Source: Heterohyrax brucei (lineage: Eukaryota; Chordata; Mammalia; Hyracoidea; Procaviidae). Taken from it: 64,000 nt of DNA. Made by a program: the position numbers and the translations under genes. The stretch spans positions 55,297,208-55,361,207 of the forward strand of contig CM053143.1 of assembly GCA_028571685.1 (NCBI GenBank). Reading direction: 5' to 3'. This document shows, piece by piece, positions 1 to 11,070 of this stretch (the first letter of the stretch is position 1; every line of letters starts with the position of its first letter). The notes under the pieces were generated by a model. It searched no databases. It had not been told where the DNA came from and saw nothing but the letters and a program-made list of their open reading frames with translations.

Positions 1-985
1 TAAATAGACCAAGAGGTATCTTTTCTAACAGAACATGGGAATACTGTGTGGTTTAAAATAAGGAAAGATGTACATGAAGGCTATATGCTTTCATCTTCAA
101 TTTTTACATTGAGCAAATAACCTGAGAAACTGAACTATGTGAAGAAAAATGGTTCATCATGACTGGTGGAAGATTCAATAACAACTTGAGATTTGAAGAC
201 GACACAACCTTGCTTACTGAAAAGGAAGACAACTTGAAGCATTGATGAAGATCAAAGATCACAGCCTACAGTGCAGATTGTACCTCAAGGTAAAGGAAAA
301 GAAATCCCCACAAGTAGACTGACAAGCAACACTATGATAAACAGAAAAAATAATAACATTGACAAGGGTGTCATTTTACTTGAATCTACAACCAACACAC
401 ATTGAACCTGCAGACAATAAACCAATGGCATATTGCGCTGGGCAAATCTTCTCCAAAAGACCTCTTGAAAGTGTTAAAAAGCAAATATGCCATTTTGAGA
501 ACTAAGATATGCCTAAGCAAAACCATGATGTTTTCAATTGACTCAGGCATGTGAAAACTGGATAACAAAGAAGGAAGACTGAAGAAGAATTGACACATTT
601 GAGGTATAGTGTTGGTGAAGAAGACTGAATCTCCCGCAGATTGCTGAAAAGTAAACAAGTCTGTATTGGAAGAAGTGCAAACAGACAGCTCCCTAGAAGC
701 AAGCATGGCAAGACTTTGTCTCACATACTTGGGACATGTTATCAGAAAGGACCAGTACTTGGAGACAGACATCATGCTTAGTGTAGCAGTGAGTCAGCTA
801 AAGTGAGGAAGATCCTCAACGGGATGGAACGACACAGTGGCTTTCACCGAGGGTTCAACCACAACAAAGATTGTGTGGATGCGGAAGACTATGCATTGCT
901 GTAATATGTTGTACACAGGAGCACTAGGAGTGGGACCCAGGTCAACAGCACTTAACGACAACAAAAAAGGGAAAATAGTTCTCAT
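1..985 (+). mobile_element. RTE1 (BovB-like) LINE, 3' half, cut by window edge
   Basis: This is the reverse transcriptase to 3'-end part of an RTE LINE. The polymerase catalytic box reads FEDD at 192-203, where the intact family has YADD. Downstream comes the C-terminal coding region shared with the copies at 41240-42653 and 50676-51213, including the LEEV-like and YLGHV-like stretches around 665-745, and the 3' tail ends in an ACAACA-type run near 955-965. Stops and frameshifts break the frame throughout, so it is dead. The left end lies outside the window. Family assignment rests on similarity to the other copies here and on memory of elephant RTE1. Confidence 0.85.
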
Positions 986-1211
986 GGATTGTGAATCCAC
1001 TTTTTATGATTCTTGGCTGTGAGCGCTTTCTGTGCACACACATAGAGAGCTTTTTATCTACACTGAATTTTGACCAGTTTTTATATGATTTCTAACTTGA
1101 ACTTTTTATCAGGTAAAGTTAATTAACTCAATGAGTGGGTAATTAACTATTCCAATTAATCCTTTTTTAAAGCATAGAAAATGGATCTGAAACAGTTTAT
1201 ATTAGACAGAA

Positions 1212-2640
1212 CAGTTATTGTTATTAAGTGCCACTGAGTCGATTCCGACTCACAGCAGTCCTATGCACAGCAGCACTAGCACGAAACACTACCTGGGCCT
1301 GTGTCACACTGTCAGTAGTTTCATGTTTAAGCCTATTACTACGGTCACTGGGTCAATACATCTTATTAAGGGTCTTACTCTTTCTTGCTGACTCTACCAA
1401 GTGTGATATCCTTCTCCCGGGACTGATCCTTCCTGACAACATGTCCAAATTATGTAAGACACAGTCTCAATACCCTTGTTTCTAATGAGCACTCTGGTTA
1501 TGCTTCTTCCAGAACAGATCTATTTGTTCTTTTTGTGGTCCATGGTACATTCAAAATTCTTCTCCAACACCACAATTCAAAGGCATCAATTCTTCTTCTG
1601 TCTTCCTTTTTCATTGTCAAGCTTTCATATGCATATGATGTGATTGAAAATATCATGGCTTAGGTTGGACGCACCTCAGTCTTCAAGGTGACGTATTTTC
1701 AACACTTTAAAGAGGTCTTTTGCAGATTTTCCCAATGCAATGCATCTTTTGATTTCTTGACTGCTGCTTCCATGAGTGTTGATTGTGGCAAAATCCTTGA
1801 CAGCCTCAATCCTTTCTCCATTTATCACGATGTTGCTTACTGATCCACTTGTGAGATTTTCATTCTCTTGGTATTGATGTACAATCAGTGCTGAAGGCTG
1901 TGGTCTTTGATCTTCACCAGTATTTCAAATCCTCTTCACTTTTAGCAAAGCAAGTTTGTGTCATCTGCGTAACATAGGTTGTTAAATTTTCCTACAATTT
2001 TGATGTCTCTTTCTTCTTAGATCCTTTGCTTGGCATAGAGATTGAAAAAGTATGGTGAAAGAATAAAACCCTCATGCACACCTTTCCTGGTTTCAAATCA
2101 TGCAGAGTCCCCTCGCTCTATTTATACAACTGCCTCTTGATCCATGTACAGATTCCGCATGAGCACAATTAAGTGTCCTGGAATTCCCATTCTCCACAAC
2201 ATTATCCATATACCCATAATTTGTTATGACCCATACAGTCAAAAACCTTTGCATAGTCAGTAAAACATAGGTAACCATCTTCTTGGTATTCTCAGCTATC
2301 AGCCAAGATCCATCTGACACCAGCAGTGACATTCCTGGTTCTATGTCCTCTTCTGAATCTGAAGTCAAGCTTCTGAAGCTTGAATTTCTGAAAGTTCCCT
2401 GTCAATATACTGCTGTCATCTCTTTTGAATGATCTTGAGTAAAATTTTATCTGTGTGTGATGTTAATGCTGTTTGGTAATTTCACCATTCGATTGGATCA
2501 CCTTTCTTGGAATGGACATAATTATGGATCCCTTCCGGTCAACTGGCCATGAGAGTTCTTTGTGATCTACATCCTTGCCAATACTTTATGCCAATTTGTC
2601 AGATGTACACTGGCATTTCACTGTGTTCCCTGAGTCTATT
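1212..2640 (-). mobile_element. RTE1 LINE, 5'-truncated, minus strand
   Basis: The 3' tail is at the left ('gttattgttattaagtgcc'), and the coding region runs rightwards on the minus strand through the C-terminal region and the reverse transcriptase. An open stretch at 2093-2368 (minus) is a frameshifted piece of the polymerase domain. It lies tail to tail with the RTE at 1-985, separated by about 225 bp of AT-rich DNA. Many stops make it non-functional. Confidence 0.85.
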
Positions 2641-3647
2641 TAATTTACATATATGTAAATATAATTTTTGGTTATATATTTCTCTTGTGAATTGCTTGGT
2701 CAGGCTTTCTGATATTTCTACATTTTGTCTGTTTTCATATTGGAACCCACATGATCTTTAAGTACTCTGGATATAAATCAAGTGCAGTTATATTTATTAT
2801 AAACTGGTTGTCTCAGTTTATGTTTTTAAATTGTATTTTCATTTATTTATTATATTGTTTATTAAATTATAAATTTGTTGATTTCTTTCATTATATTGCT
2901 GTTGATTTAGATTTTTAGCTTACTGGAATTTACCTTTATTTAATTTTTGTTGTTGTTTTAGGCTTTTCACAGTTCCAGAAAATTGTCCTACTGTTCAGTC
3001 CTGAAGACATTCTCGCATGTAGTTTTCTAAAGTCTTTATACCTTGGAATTTCATGTTTAGGTCAATAGAGTGACTCCCAATCTTTTTTTTAATTGAAAAG
3101 TCTTATTTTATACCCTATTGTCCAGAACTAATACTTAATTGCCCCTCTTTCTCTTTTAGCAATATCGCAGTTTGGATTATAAATTATACGGTCACCCTGT
3201 CTATAACTCATGTGGAATTGATTTCTGTTGTTGCTTTTATGAAGAAGGGATCCATATTAACATGACTTTGCTGGGTGACAAAACAACCTCAACATTCTAC
3301 TTGCTTCCAATAGCAAACCTTAATTTTCATTCATTAGTCTGTGGGTTGGTGCTGACTCTATGCGTTTTAGCTGTGGCTTAGCTAAGTTTAACTAGATTTG
3401 ACTCCAGGCTGAAAATTTGGTTCAGGACTGTTTTATTGACCCTCATTCTACAACTCAGGCTGAGAAAGCACATATTTTGTTAGCTGAAGCAAACTTTATG
3501 GTCAAAGCATAGAAGATGTGGCCAGGTTGAAGAGGACAAGAATTTTGGGAAAAGAACAGATATTCTCTCCAACAGGGTCTAGTTTTATTTTATTTTTTCC
3601 CTTATATGCAGTCACTTTTCCCAGTGACATTTATTTACAACACCATC
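2641..3647. other. Unique AT-rich stretch
   Basis: I recognise no gene or repeat here. The sequence is AT-rich with scattered stops in all frames. Confidence 0.5.
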
Positions 3648-4030
3648 TGTCTCAGTTATCTAGTGCTACTGTACCAGAAATACCACGTATGTGTCACTGT
3701 AGCAAAGACGATTTTATTTTCTCATAGATTTGAAGGCTAGAAATCTATATTCCGATGCTAGCCCTAGAGCAAGGTTTTCTTTCTGTTGGTCTCTTTAGCT
3801 TCTGTTTCCCGGTTCGTTGGAGATCTCCTTGCACCTGTCTTATCCTGTCTCTTCTCTTGCTTGTTTAAACCCCTTTGTATCTCAAATGACATTGGTTTAA
3901 GACACATGCTAAACTAATCCAGTCTCATTAACACACAAAGACACCCCACTCCCAAACGGTTATAACCTTAGGCATGGAAGTTAGGATTTACAGTGCATAC
4001 TTTGGTGGAGACATGATCCAATCCTTATCA
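3648..4030 (-). repeat. MaLR-type LTR, 3' LTR of a minus-strand element
   Basis: On the plus strand it starts with TG and the 'agtgctactgtaccagaaat' motif and ends 'gatccaatccttatca', which is the reverse of a MaLR LTR start (TGATAAGGATTGG). It is clearly homologous to the LTR at 5521-5932 but well diverged, so the insertion is old. Confidence 0.7.
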
Positions 4031-5520
4031 TCCCACACTTTAACCCAGAAAATGTCACATGCTTCCCACATGCAAAACACATTCACATTATCACATCATC
4101 CCAAAAGTCTTAAATCAACTCCAAGTCCAAAATCTCCTCTTACAGGTCATCTAAATCAAATATGGGTGAGACTTTAGATACTTTCCTTCTTGGTGCAAAT
4201 TCCTCTTTATCTGTGAATGTATGATTATAATTATCTCTCCTGTCAATCTGGGCAATGGTTTTACCTCCTAGACTCAGGGTATTGGCCACACTTTCTGGAT
4301 TTTGATAGCTTCTTGGTCTGGGGCTTCAAGTCTGCTGTGCAGGGCCTCTGAAATGGCAGCTCTGCTCCCTCAAATTCAGACAGCTTCATTTTACTAAGAC
4401 ACCTTAGTGGGACTCCCCACATCCTTGACCTTTGCAGACCTAGTTTTTCTGCTGTTTGTTCATGAAAGCTACCCTCTCAGCTTTGGTAAGCAGTCCCATC
4501 CACCTGGTACACCTTAACAACAACACCCCACCTCTGGAACGCAGCTGGTAAAGATTCCACTCTTTGAAACCTAAGAGGCTGTGGATCCACGTTTGGAGAT
4601 TCAGGGGTCTGTGGTTCCACCGTTTAAGACAGAGAAGGTCCTGTTTTCTGTGTGTTTTCCAATAGCCCTGCTGATTTCTGAGCTGCTTCTAAGGATGATC
4701 TTTTTCTTTACTTGGAGGATAATAGATGTACCTCCTTTACTGTATTTCTGCCTATAGAATTCCAAGAGGCATACAGTATTCTTTTCTTTCAGTCTTTCTC
4801 TGTCCTTTTCAGTCTAAGCTGATGAGTTTCCTGCAGTGGCAGTTGATTAGATCCATCAGTCACAGGCTCAATTTCTTTCACAAAAGACTGTGTAGTCATG
4901 TCCTTGGTGAATATCTAGTTTGTACAACAGAATTTTCCTAGTTTGTATGACAGAATTTTCCAAATCTGTAAGTTCTGTTTATTTCACAGAGCTCATTTTT
5001 AAGTTCACGTCTTTCCTCTTACATTCTGTAAGTTGCATGTAGAAATCATGTGCTCCTTTAAGATCTTGCTTATAAATCTCATCAGCCAAGATATCCAAGT
5101 TCATCACTTACAAGTTCTACCTTCTACCAACATTTGAACATAATTCAGACAAGTGTGTTGTCACTGTGTAAAAAGCAACATGGTTTTCCCATTGTCCTAT
5201 CATTTGTCAGTTACTCTCAAACACTCAACAGAAGCACGTTTAAAATACACATTTCTACGAATGTTGTGTTGCTGGTTCCATATGTGTATATTCTAAGACT
5301 ACACATAATTTCTCTATAATTCTCCTCATTTCCTTCTGAGTCTCACTAGAATTCCCTTTAATATTTGTAAGTCTGCCAACAGTCTCTTCAATGCAATCTC
5401 GGCTTTTACTATCAGGCACCATAAAACTTTTCCAGGCTCCACCCATTACCCAAATCCAAAACTGCTTCCACGTTTTAGGTATCTGTTAGAACAGCACTCC
5501 AGTCTTCTGGTACCAAATTC
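4031..5520 (-). mobile_element. Internal region of a MaLR-type LTR retrotransposon
   Basis: The stretch between two same-orientation LTRs resembles the non-coding internal sequence of MaLR elements (MST/THE1-int-like). Examples are the 'ccaagtccaaaatctcctct' and 'taaatcaaatatgggtgaga' stretches near 4120-4170. MaLR internals are usually non-autonomous, and I see no gag, pol or env frame. Short open frames at 4726-4941 and 5134-5319 look incidental. Confidence 0.6.
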
Positions 5521-5932
5521 TGTTTTAGTTGTCTAGTGCTGCTATACCAGAAATAACACAGATGGGTGGAAGTTACAAAGAAAAATTTATTTTTCACTCT
5601 TCAGGAGGATAGAACTCAGGGTCCCAGCTCTAGGGGGAGATTTTTCTCTTTGTATCAGCTCTAGAGAAACTCTTGTCTCTTCAGTTCTGCTTCCTGCCTT
5701 CTTGGAGATCTCCATGTGTCCTGGTGTCAATCTTGCCAATCTCTGCTCTTTTTGTGTGCCTGTTTAATCTCTTTCGCATTTCATAGGTGTTTGATTTAAG
5801 ACATACTGTACACAAATACAATTTCATTAACATAACAAAAGCAACTGATCCCTAAATGGGACCATAGCCACAGGTATAGAAGAGAAGATTAACAGCTCAT
5901 ATTTTGTGGGGGACACAATCCAGACCACAACA
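5521..5932 (-). repeat. MaLR-type LTR, 5' LTR of a minus-strand element
   Basis: It starts 'tgttttagttgtctagtgct' and ends 'acacaatccagaccacaaca', parallel to the left LTR. With 3648-4030 and the internal segment it forms one complete LTR-internal-LTR element of about 2.3 kb. I could not see a convincing 5-bp target duplication. Confidence 0.7.
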
Positions 5933-6221
5933 TTACACTTACCCCATCATTCCACTGTGAGAACCTTGTCGTAGGGGAGTGTGTGTACATGTATGGGTGT
6001 GCTTTGACAAAATCAATGCTGCTTTCTCAACATATTTCTCTATCCTTGAACCAAATCATATGGCTTTACTGAAGTATATTTTACATCCAATAAAATGTAT
6101 CACATTTTTGCATACAATTTGATTTTTGTACAATTGTGTATTACCCCCAAGAGAATCAAGGTATAAAAAACTTATAGTACCCCAAAAATTTCCTCGTAAC
6201 TCTTTAGAATGAATACCATCT

Positions 6222-6380
6222 ATGTATATGCTTAATAGCAGAAAAATATAAGAAAAGAAGATTTCATGAATACAATTTAATATGACAAGTAAATTCAGAG
6301 CTACATGAAATTCATGCACTAGAACATTCAATATTAAAAAATCAATCTTCTACAAGTTGATCTATAGTTTGTACATAATC
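6222..6380 (+). repeat. Left arm of a 159-bp inverted repeat
   Basis: The segment is the reverse complement of 6939-7097 with two mismatches that I can count over 159 bp. The arms are separated by 558 bp. See the finding for interpretation. Confidence 0.95.
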
Positions 6381-6479
6381 TAGCATTGGTTATCCACTGA
6401 TTGGCTACCTCTAAATAAAAGTTTATGTTCTATTTTATTTTATTTTTTAGGATTTCATGTATGAGGAATCACATTGTAT

Positions 6480-6740
6480 TTTTTTTTTTTTCCTGTGCTA
6501 GACTTGCTTCTGACTATAGAATTCCAGGAGACTTGCCCAGGTAGTTGCAGTAATAAATACTTCATTCTCTACATTGCTATATAACTCTCCATTGTACTAC
6601 TATATCTCAATATGTTTAAGTATTTACCATTTGATGAGCAATTAAGTTGTTTATAAATTTTTGTCTATTATAAATAATGTTGCCATAAACATTTACTTAC
6701 AATATTTGTGTAGGTAAATTCTTTAATTTCTCTTCAGCAT
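6480..6740 (-). mobile_element. Possible old L1 3' fragment
   Basis: Phrases such as 'tgtctattataaataatgtt' followed by 'gccataaacat' resemble the reverse complement of the end of L1 ORF2, a well-conserved part of old L1s. It is degraded and lies inside the loop of the inverted repeat. Confidence 0.45.
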
Positions 6741-6938
6741 AACGCTTAGGAAGAATTAGCAAAGCTTCTTAGCAAGCATTAGTGTCCGGAAGAAAATTAT
6801 TCTAACTTTTTCTTCTTTATTTGAGGATATCTTCCCTATTCTTATCCTTAATATTTACATGGAAATTTAAAATTGCCCTTTCAAATCCCTCACCCTCTCA
6901 AAAGGAATAAAAGCAGAAAGGAAAAAAGACTTTCATTG

Positions 6939-7097
6939 GATTATGTACAAACTATAGATCAACTTGTAGAAGATTGATTTTTTAATATTGAATGTTCTAG
7001 TGCATGAATTTCATGTAGCTCTGAATTTACTTGTCATATTAAATTGTATTCACGAAATCATCTTTTCTTATATTTTTCTGCTATTAAGCATATACAT
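6939..7097 (-). repeat. Right arm of a 159-bp inverted repeat
   Basis: It is the inverted copy of 6222-6380. The match begins at 'gattatgtacaaactatag' and stops abruptly after 'gcatatacat'. Flanks on both sides are unrelated. Confidence 0.95.
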
Positions 7098-7763
7098 TTT
7101 TAATTCAAATTTTTAAAGTGAATTTCTAGCACGAAAATACAGTATATTTGGGGGAAAAGACAGATTTTCTGTTCAGAATGTTCTAGAATTATTTTGTTGT
7201 AATAATTTATGCATAAATTCTTTTATTTGTCTATCTACACAATCATATAAATGATGAATAAAGAGAGTTTACTTTCTTCTATTATCATATTTAAACTTTC
7301 AATTTTTTTCTAGTATTACTGTACTGGTTTAGATGTCTAATACACTGTTTAATGGAATACATGCGGTGACGGTTAACATATTTATTTTATTCCCAATCTA
7401 AATGATGAATTTTTAATGCCTCACTAATAAGTAATTTTTTAATGTAGACACCCTTCATGAAGATTGCCAAAACGCCCTTGCAAATTTTTCCTGATTTGTT
7501 GTGCACTTATTTTAGAAGTGAACACACATTAAATTTTAGGTAATGCTGTTTCTTCATTTTTTAAAATGATCATTTTTTCCTCCTGTTAATAACATGAATC
7601 ACATCAATATTTTTAGGATTAGATCAATTTTCTTCTCCTAGGATAAATTCTACCTGATCACTGTGTGGTAGATTTACTATTTTGTTCCTATATTAATACA
7701 AAAACTCTTAGGTAAATTTATTCTGAACTACTATTCCCGTCATATTTTAGTATCAAGTGTGTT
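7098..7763. other. Unique AT-rich stretch
   Basis: I recognise no gene or repeat. The base composition is AT-rich and there are no long open frames. Confidence 0.5.
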
Positions 7764-8302
7764 TGCTGTGGATTGAATTATGAACCCCCCCAAATGTATG
7801 TAGCAGCTTGTCTGAGTCATGACTTCTAGTATTGTGTGGTTGCCCTCTATTTTGTGATTGTAATTTTTACATACATTTTAAATCCTAACCTCTGCCTGTG
7901 GTAAATGGGGCAAGATTAGATTATGTTAAGGAGGATTAGGGTGGGACTGTGACATCCTTCCTAGGGTGACAAAGGGATTTTCCCTGGGGTGTGGCCAGTA
8001 CCACCTTTTATGTCTCATTCCACCAAAGGAAAAGAAAATGAACAAAGACTTTGGGACCTGATACCACCAGTAGCAGAATGTGTCCTTTGGAGCTCGAGCT
8101 CCTGTACTGAGATACTCCCAGACCAAGGGAAAACTGATACATCGTGAGGACTTCCCTCTTAAGTCTGTAACAGAGAGAGTAAGACTTCCCCTGGAGCCAC
8201 TGCCCCGATTTTGGTCTTCTAGCCTATTGGACTATGAAGGAGAAAAAACTTCTCTTTGTTGAAGCCATCCACTTGTGATAGCAGCACTAGATATCTAACA
8301 CA
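7764..8302 (+). repeat. MaLR/MLT-type solo LTR, plus strand
   Basis: It begins 'tgctgtggattgaattatga', the typical start of MLT1-class LTRs, and ends near 'actagatatctaacaca'. The middle carries the 'ggtgggactgtgacatcc' and 'gggacctgataccacc' stretches, and the copy at 60235-60747 has a similar design. No second LTR lies nearby, so it is a solo LTR. Confidence 0.65.
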
Positions 8303-8554
8303 ATATCTTAGCTTCAGGAAATTAGTTTCCCAAACTCACTCATTTTTGTTCCCTTAACAACTTTAAGATGTAAGCTTATGTCATCCTTATCGGCAACGGC
8401 TAAAGCTTCAAGTTTAAAAGTTTCTATCCCTGGCCACAGCTACCAGCTCAAATTCCACATAGCCTTTTGTGCCTCAAACGCCAGGATATCTGCATTCCTC
8501 AAGCCAAGCAGCAATATGCTGGAGTTCTATGGGGACAAAAGTTAATACTCCTAT

Positions 8555-8985
8555 TTTACTAATTTCAAGTGTGATGAAACATATAACCACAAATTTTATG
8601 GATTTAAATGTCACAAATTTATTGTACAGTTCTGGAAGTCAGAATTTCAAAATTACTTTTGGATAAAATCAAGATGTCCATGTGACTGCATTCCTCAGGG
8701 ACACTAGAGGAGAGTTCATCACTAGTGCCTTTTAATTTCTGGAGGATACCTGCATTCCTTGGCTCTGGGCCACATCACTCCAACTGCTTCTGTCATTTTG
8801 TCTTCTCTCATTGATACTCCTGTCTGCCTCTTATAAAAATCTTATGATCACACTGAGCTCATCTAGATAATCCAGAATAATTTTCTCAAGACTCTTTTGT
8901 CATATAAGTCAACATATTCACAAATTATTGTGATCAGAACATGGACATCATTGGATGGTCATTATTCAGCCTACCATACTTCACC
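8555..8985 (-). repeat. MLT1-type LTR, minus strand
   Basis: The order of blocks is that of an antisense MLT1: 'tttattgtacagttctggaa' near 8617, a 'cctcttataaaaatcttatg' stretch near 8828, and 'gtcattattcagcctaccat' at the end. It is a diverged copy without a recognisable partner. Confidence 0.6.
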
Positions 8986-9021
8986 TACTCATCCTCAAAC
9001 AGTCTTGTAAATTCTACAATA

Positions 9022-9123
9022 AATATATAGATAGATAGACAGATGGACAGACAGCCACGTAGACAGGTAGATATGTAGTTATGTAGGGGGGGTAGGTAGA
9101 TAGGCAGATAGATAGATAGATAC
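9022..9123 (+). repeat. GATA-type tetranucleotide microsatellite
   Basis: This is an imperfect run of gata, gaca and ggta units interrupted by a short run of g near 9086. Confidence 0.9.
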
Positions 9124-10467
9124 ACAAAAATCACCCCATTTCTATCCCCCTAAAAGGTTTTACTCACCATAGTATCAACATAAGTTCGAATCTCATCATG
9201 TTTTAGTAGCTCAAAATTCTCAAACTGTATAACCGAAATCATTTGCGTTAGGTCTAAATAAGGCTGTAGGTGTAACTGCCACTAAAAATGAGACTCAACT
9301 GAATTTGAGAGGAAAAGTCAGGAGCTTCATTTTGAAATGACTGCCAGTAAGATTCTCATTTTTACAATAGGAAGCACTAATATGAGATTTGCAAGATGGA
9401 AGAAAATGTTGATTCACGTAAGGGGTAGACAAGGAAAAACTGTGAGCACAAATAGACAGCAGATATGATGTTTTGCTAGCCGTTTCCAAGAGAAAGTTTT
9501 AGACAGAGCTCACTGAGATTTGGGGTGATAATATTCTCATTTGAAATAGTTTGCATTAACAATAAGAAATAATGCATGTGGAATATATGCTTAAAAGCGT
9601 AAGCTGGGTATTTCATCTCAAAACTAGAAAAGCAGCCTTCAGCATATATTTTAAACTCTTAATCCTGTTTTTAGTTAATAGTTATTCCCCCATCAAGTCT
9701 TTGAAACCAGCATGAGACATCAAGGCTAAGAATTTTCTAAGAAGAGATTTAAATTTTAGTTTTCAAATTAGACTCTCTAGCTATTTTTTTCATAACATAT
9801 CTCAATATGTTATTACAGTCTACCTTCTCATGTAACACTCTTTATGCTTAAAAGTCTACCCTGTCTTGTCATACTCTTTTATTCAGAATTAGACAAGTAT
9901 ACTTAATATTACAGAACAAAATGTTATCAATAGTGCCTTTCTTAACTAATGAGTGATAATTGATTCACTTACTAAAATCTGAAATCTTATTTTAAAGCTA
10001 CCTAAAAGAACTGAGCTTTCAAAACTCCATAAAAGCTTTGACAGCTTAATCTTTACAGTGTCACTGAAAAGAACTGTAAACTGCTGTCAGTTTGCTGCTT
10101 TTGTGACTGACAGAAATGGTATTTCCAAGAGAAATGCTATGAGAAAGTGTCACGTTTCAAGGTACCATGGAAATAAAAATTGATATAAAGAATAAATACA
10201 AATACACTTAAAAGATTCAAACATTGTAAAAACATAGCACCCGATATGTAGTATCACAAGCATAAATTTTAAACAGCTGATAGATTCAAAAGGTATTCAA
10301 CCTATTATTGCTTGAATCCATGTAAAAAGTTACTTCACCAGATTTTTTCTTTTTTCGTTTTGACCAGTAAACTAGTAGTGGTGTTGTACTCTATAGACTT
10401 TATTATAGAGTTTCACTAAATAGTCAGAAAACAACGTTGTTTCCCATTGTGACAACATGGTTACATA
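9124..10467. other. Unique stretch, no repeat recognised
   Basis: There are no long open frames or recognised repeats. Part of it (about 9980-10140) has more balanced composition and could be conserved non-coding DNA, but that cannot be judged from one sequence. Confidence 0.45.
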
Positions 10468-10565
10468 GCTATTATCACTATTTCACAAATGAAAAGCCCT
10501 GGGGAAAAAAAAAAAGAAATCTTAGATTACAATTCCAAGATCATAAAGACAGTGAGCAGTGATCC
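10468..10565 (-). mobile_element. MIR SINE, minus strand, old fragment
   Basis: The order 'tatcactatttcacaaatga', an A-rich gap, then 'ccaagatcataaagacagtg' matches the antisense core of MIR (Pol III-type ancient mammalian SINE). Confidence 0.5.
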
Positions 10566-10959
10566 GTGTAAGATTACTGCTTTCGTTTAAGTTAGTGTTA
10601 TTTTTACTACATTATGATGCCATTTCACTAGCATTTGTTTCAATAAAGAAGCCAAATGTATGAAAGGGGAGAAATTACAAATCCTTCAGTATTCTGTCAT
10701 TTATAACTTACTGTAAATTAAAATGGGAAGTTCCATATGCTTTCAAATGTAGATATAAAATTCATGACACTGAAGTATTTTAAAAACTTATAAAACAGCA
10801 CATTAAAAAAATTAATTGGTCTATTGCCTCTCATCTTTCTTTACTGTACATGTGCAAGTCCTTTCAATTTCTATAGTTATATAAACGACAGTAGTGAATA
10901 CTCTCATTTTTATAGTTATGATTTTTTTCAAATCATGTACAGTGACTATGACACCTTGA

Positions 10960-11070
10960 GCTTTTGAAGTAGAGAAGCTGTGACCTAGAAGAGTTACATA
11001 ATTTTAACAAAGGTCACAAGGTAAGCAAGCAGCAAATACATAATTACAACTCATATTTTCTTATTCTAGC
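10960..11070 (-). mobile_element. MIR SINE, minus strand, old fragment
   Basis: The stretch around 10996-11040 ('gttacataattttaacaaag', then 'gtcacaaggtaagcaagcag') resembles the antisense MIR core. It is short and diverged. Confidence 0.45.

Noticed and set aside
386-775. A 129-codon minus-strand frame
   Set aside because: It is antisense to the RTE coding region at 1-985.
4031-5520. A retroviral gag-pol region between the two LTRs
   Set aside because: No motif of protease, reverse transcriptase or integrase is visible; the internal part looks like non-coding MaLR sequence.
3643-5937. A 5-bp target duplication around the MaLR element
   Set aside because: The flanks ccatc and ttaca do not match, so either the edges are off or the repeat has decayed.
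9022-9123. A CRISPR-like or structured tandem array
   Set aside because: It is a plain tetranucleotide microsatellite without spacers.
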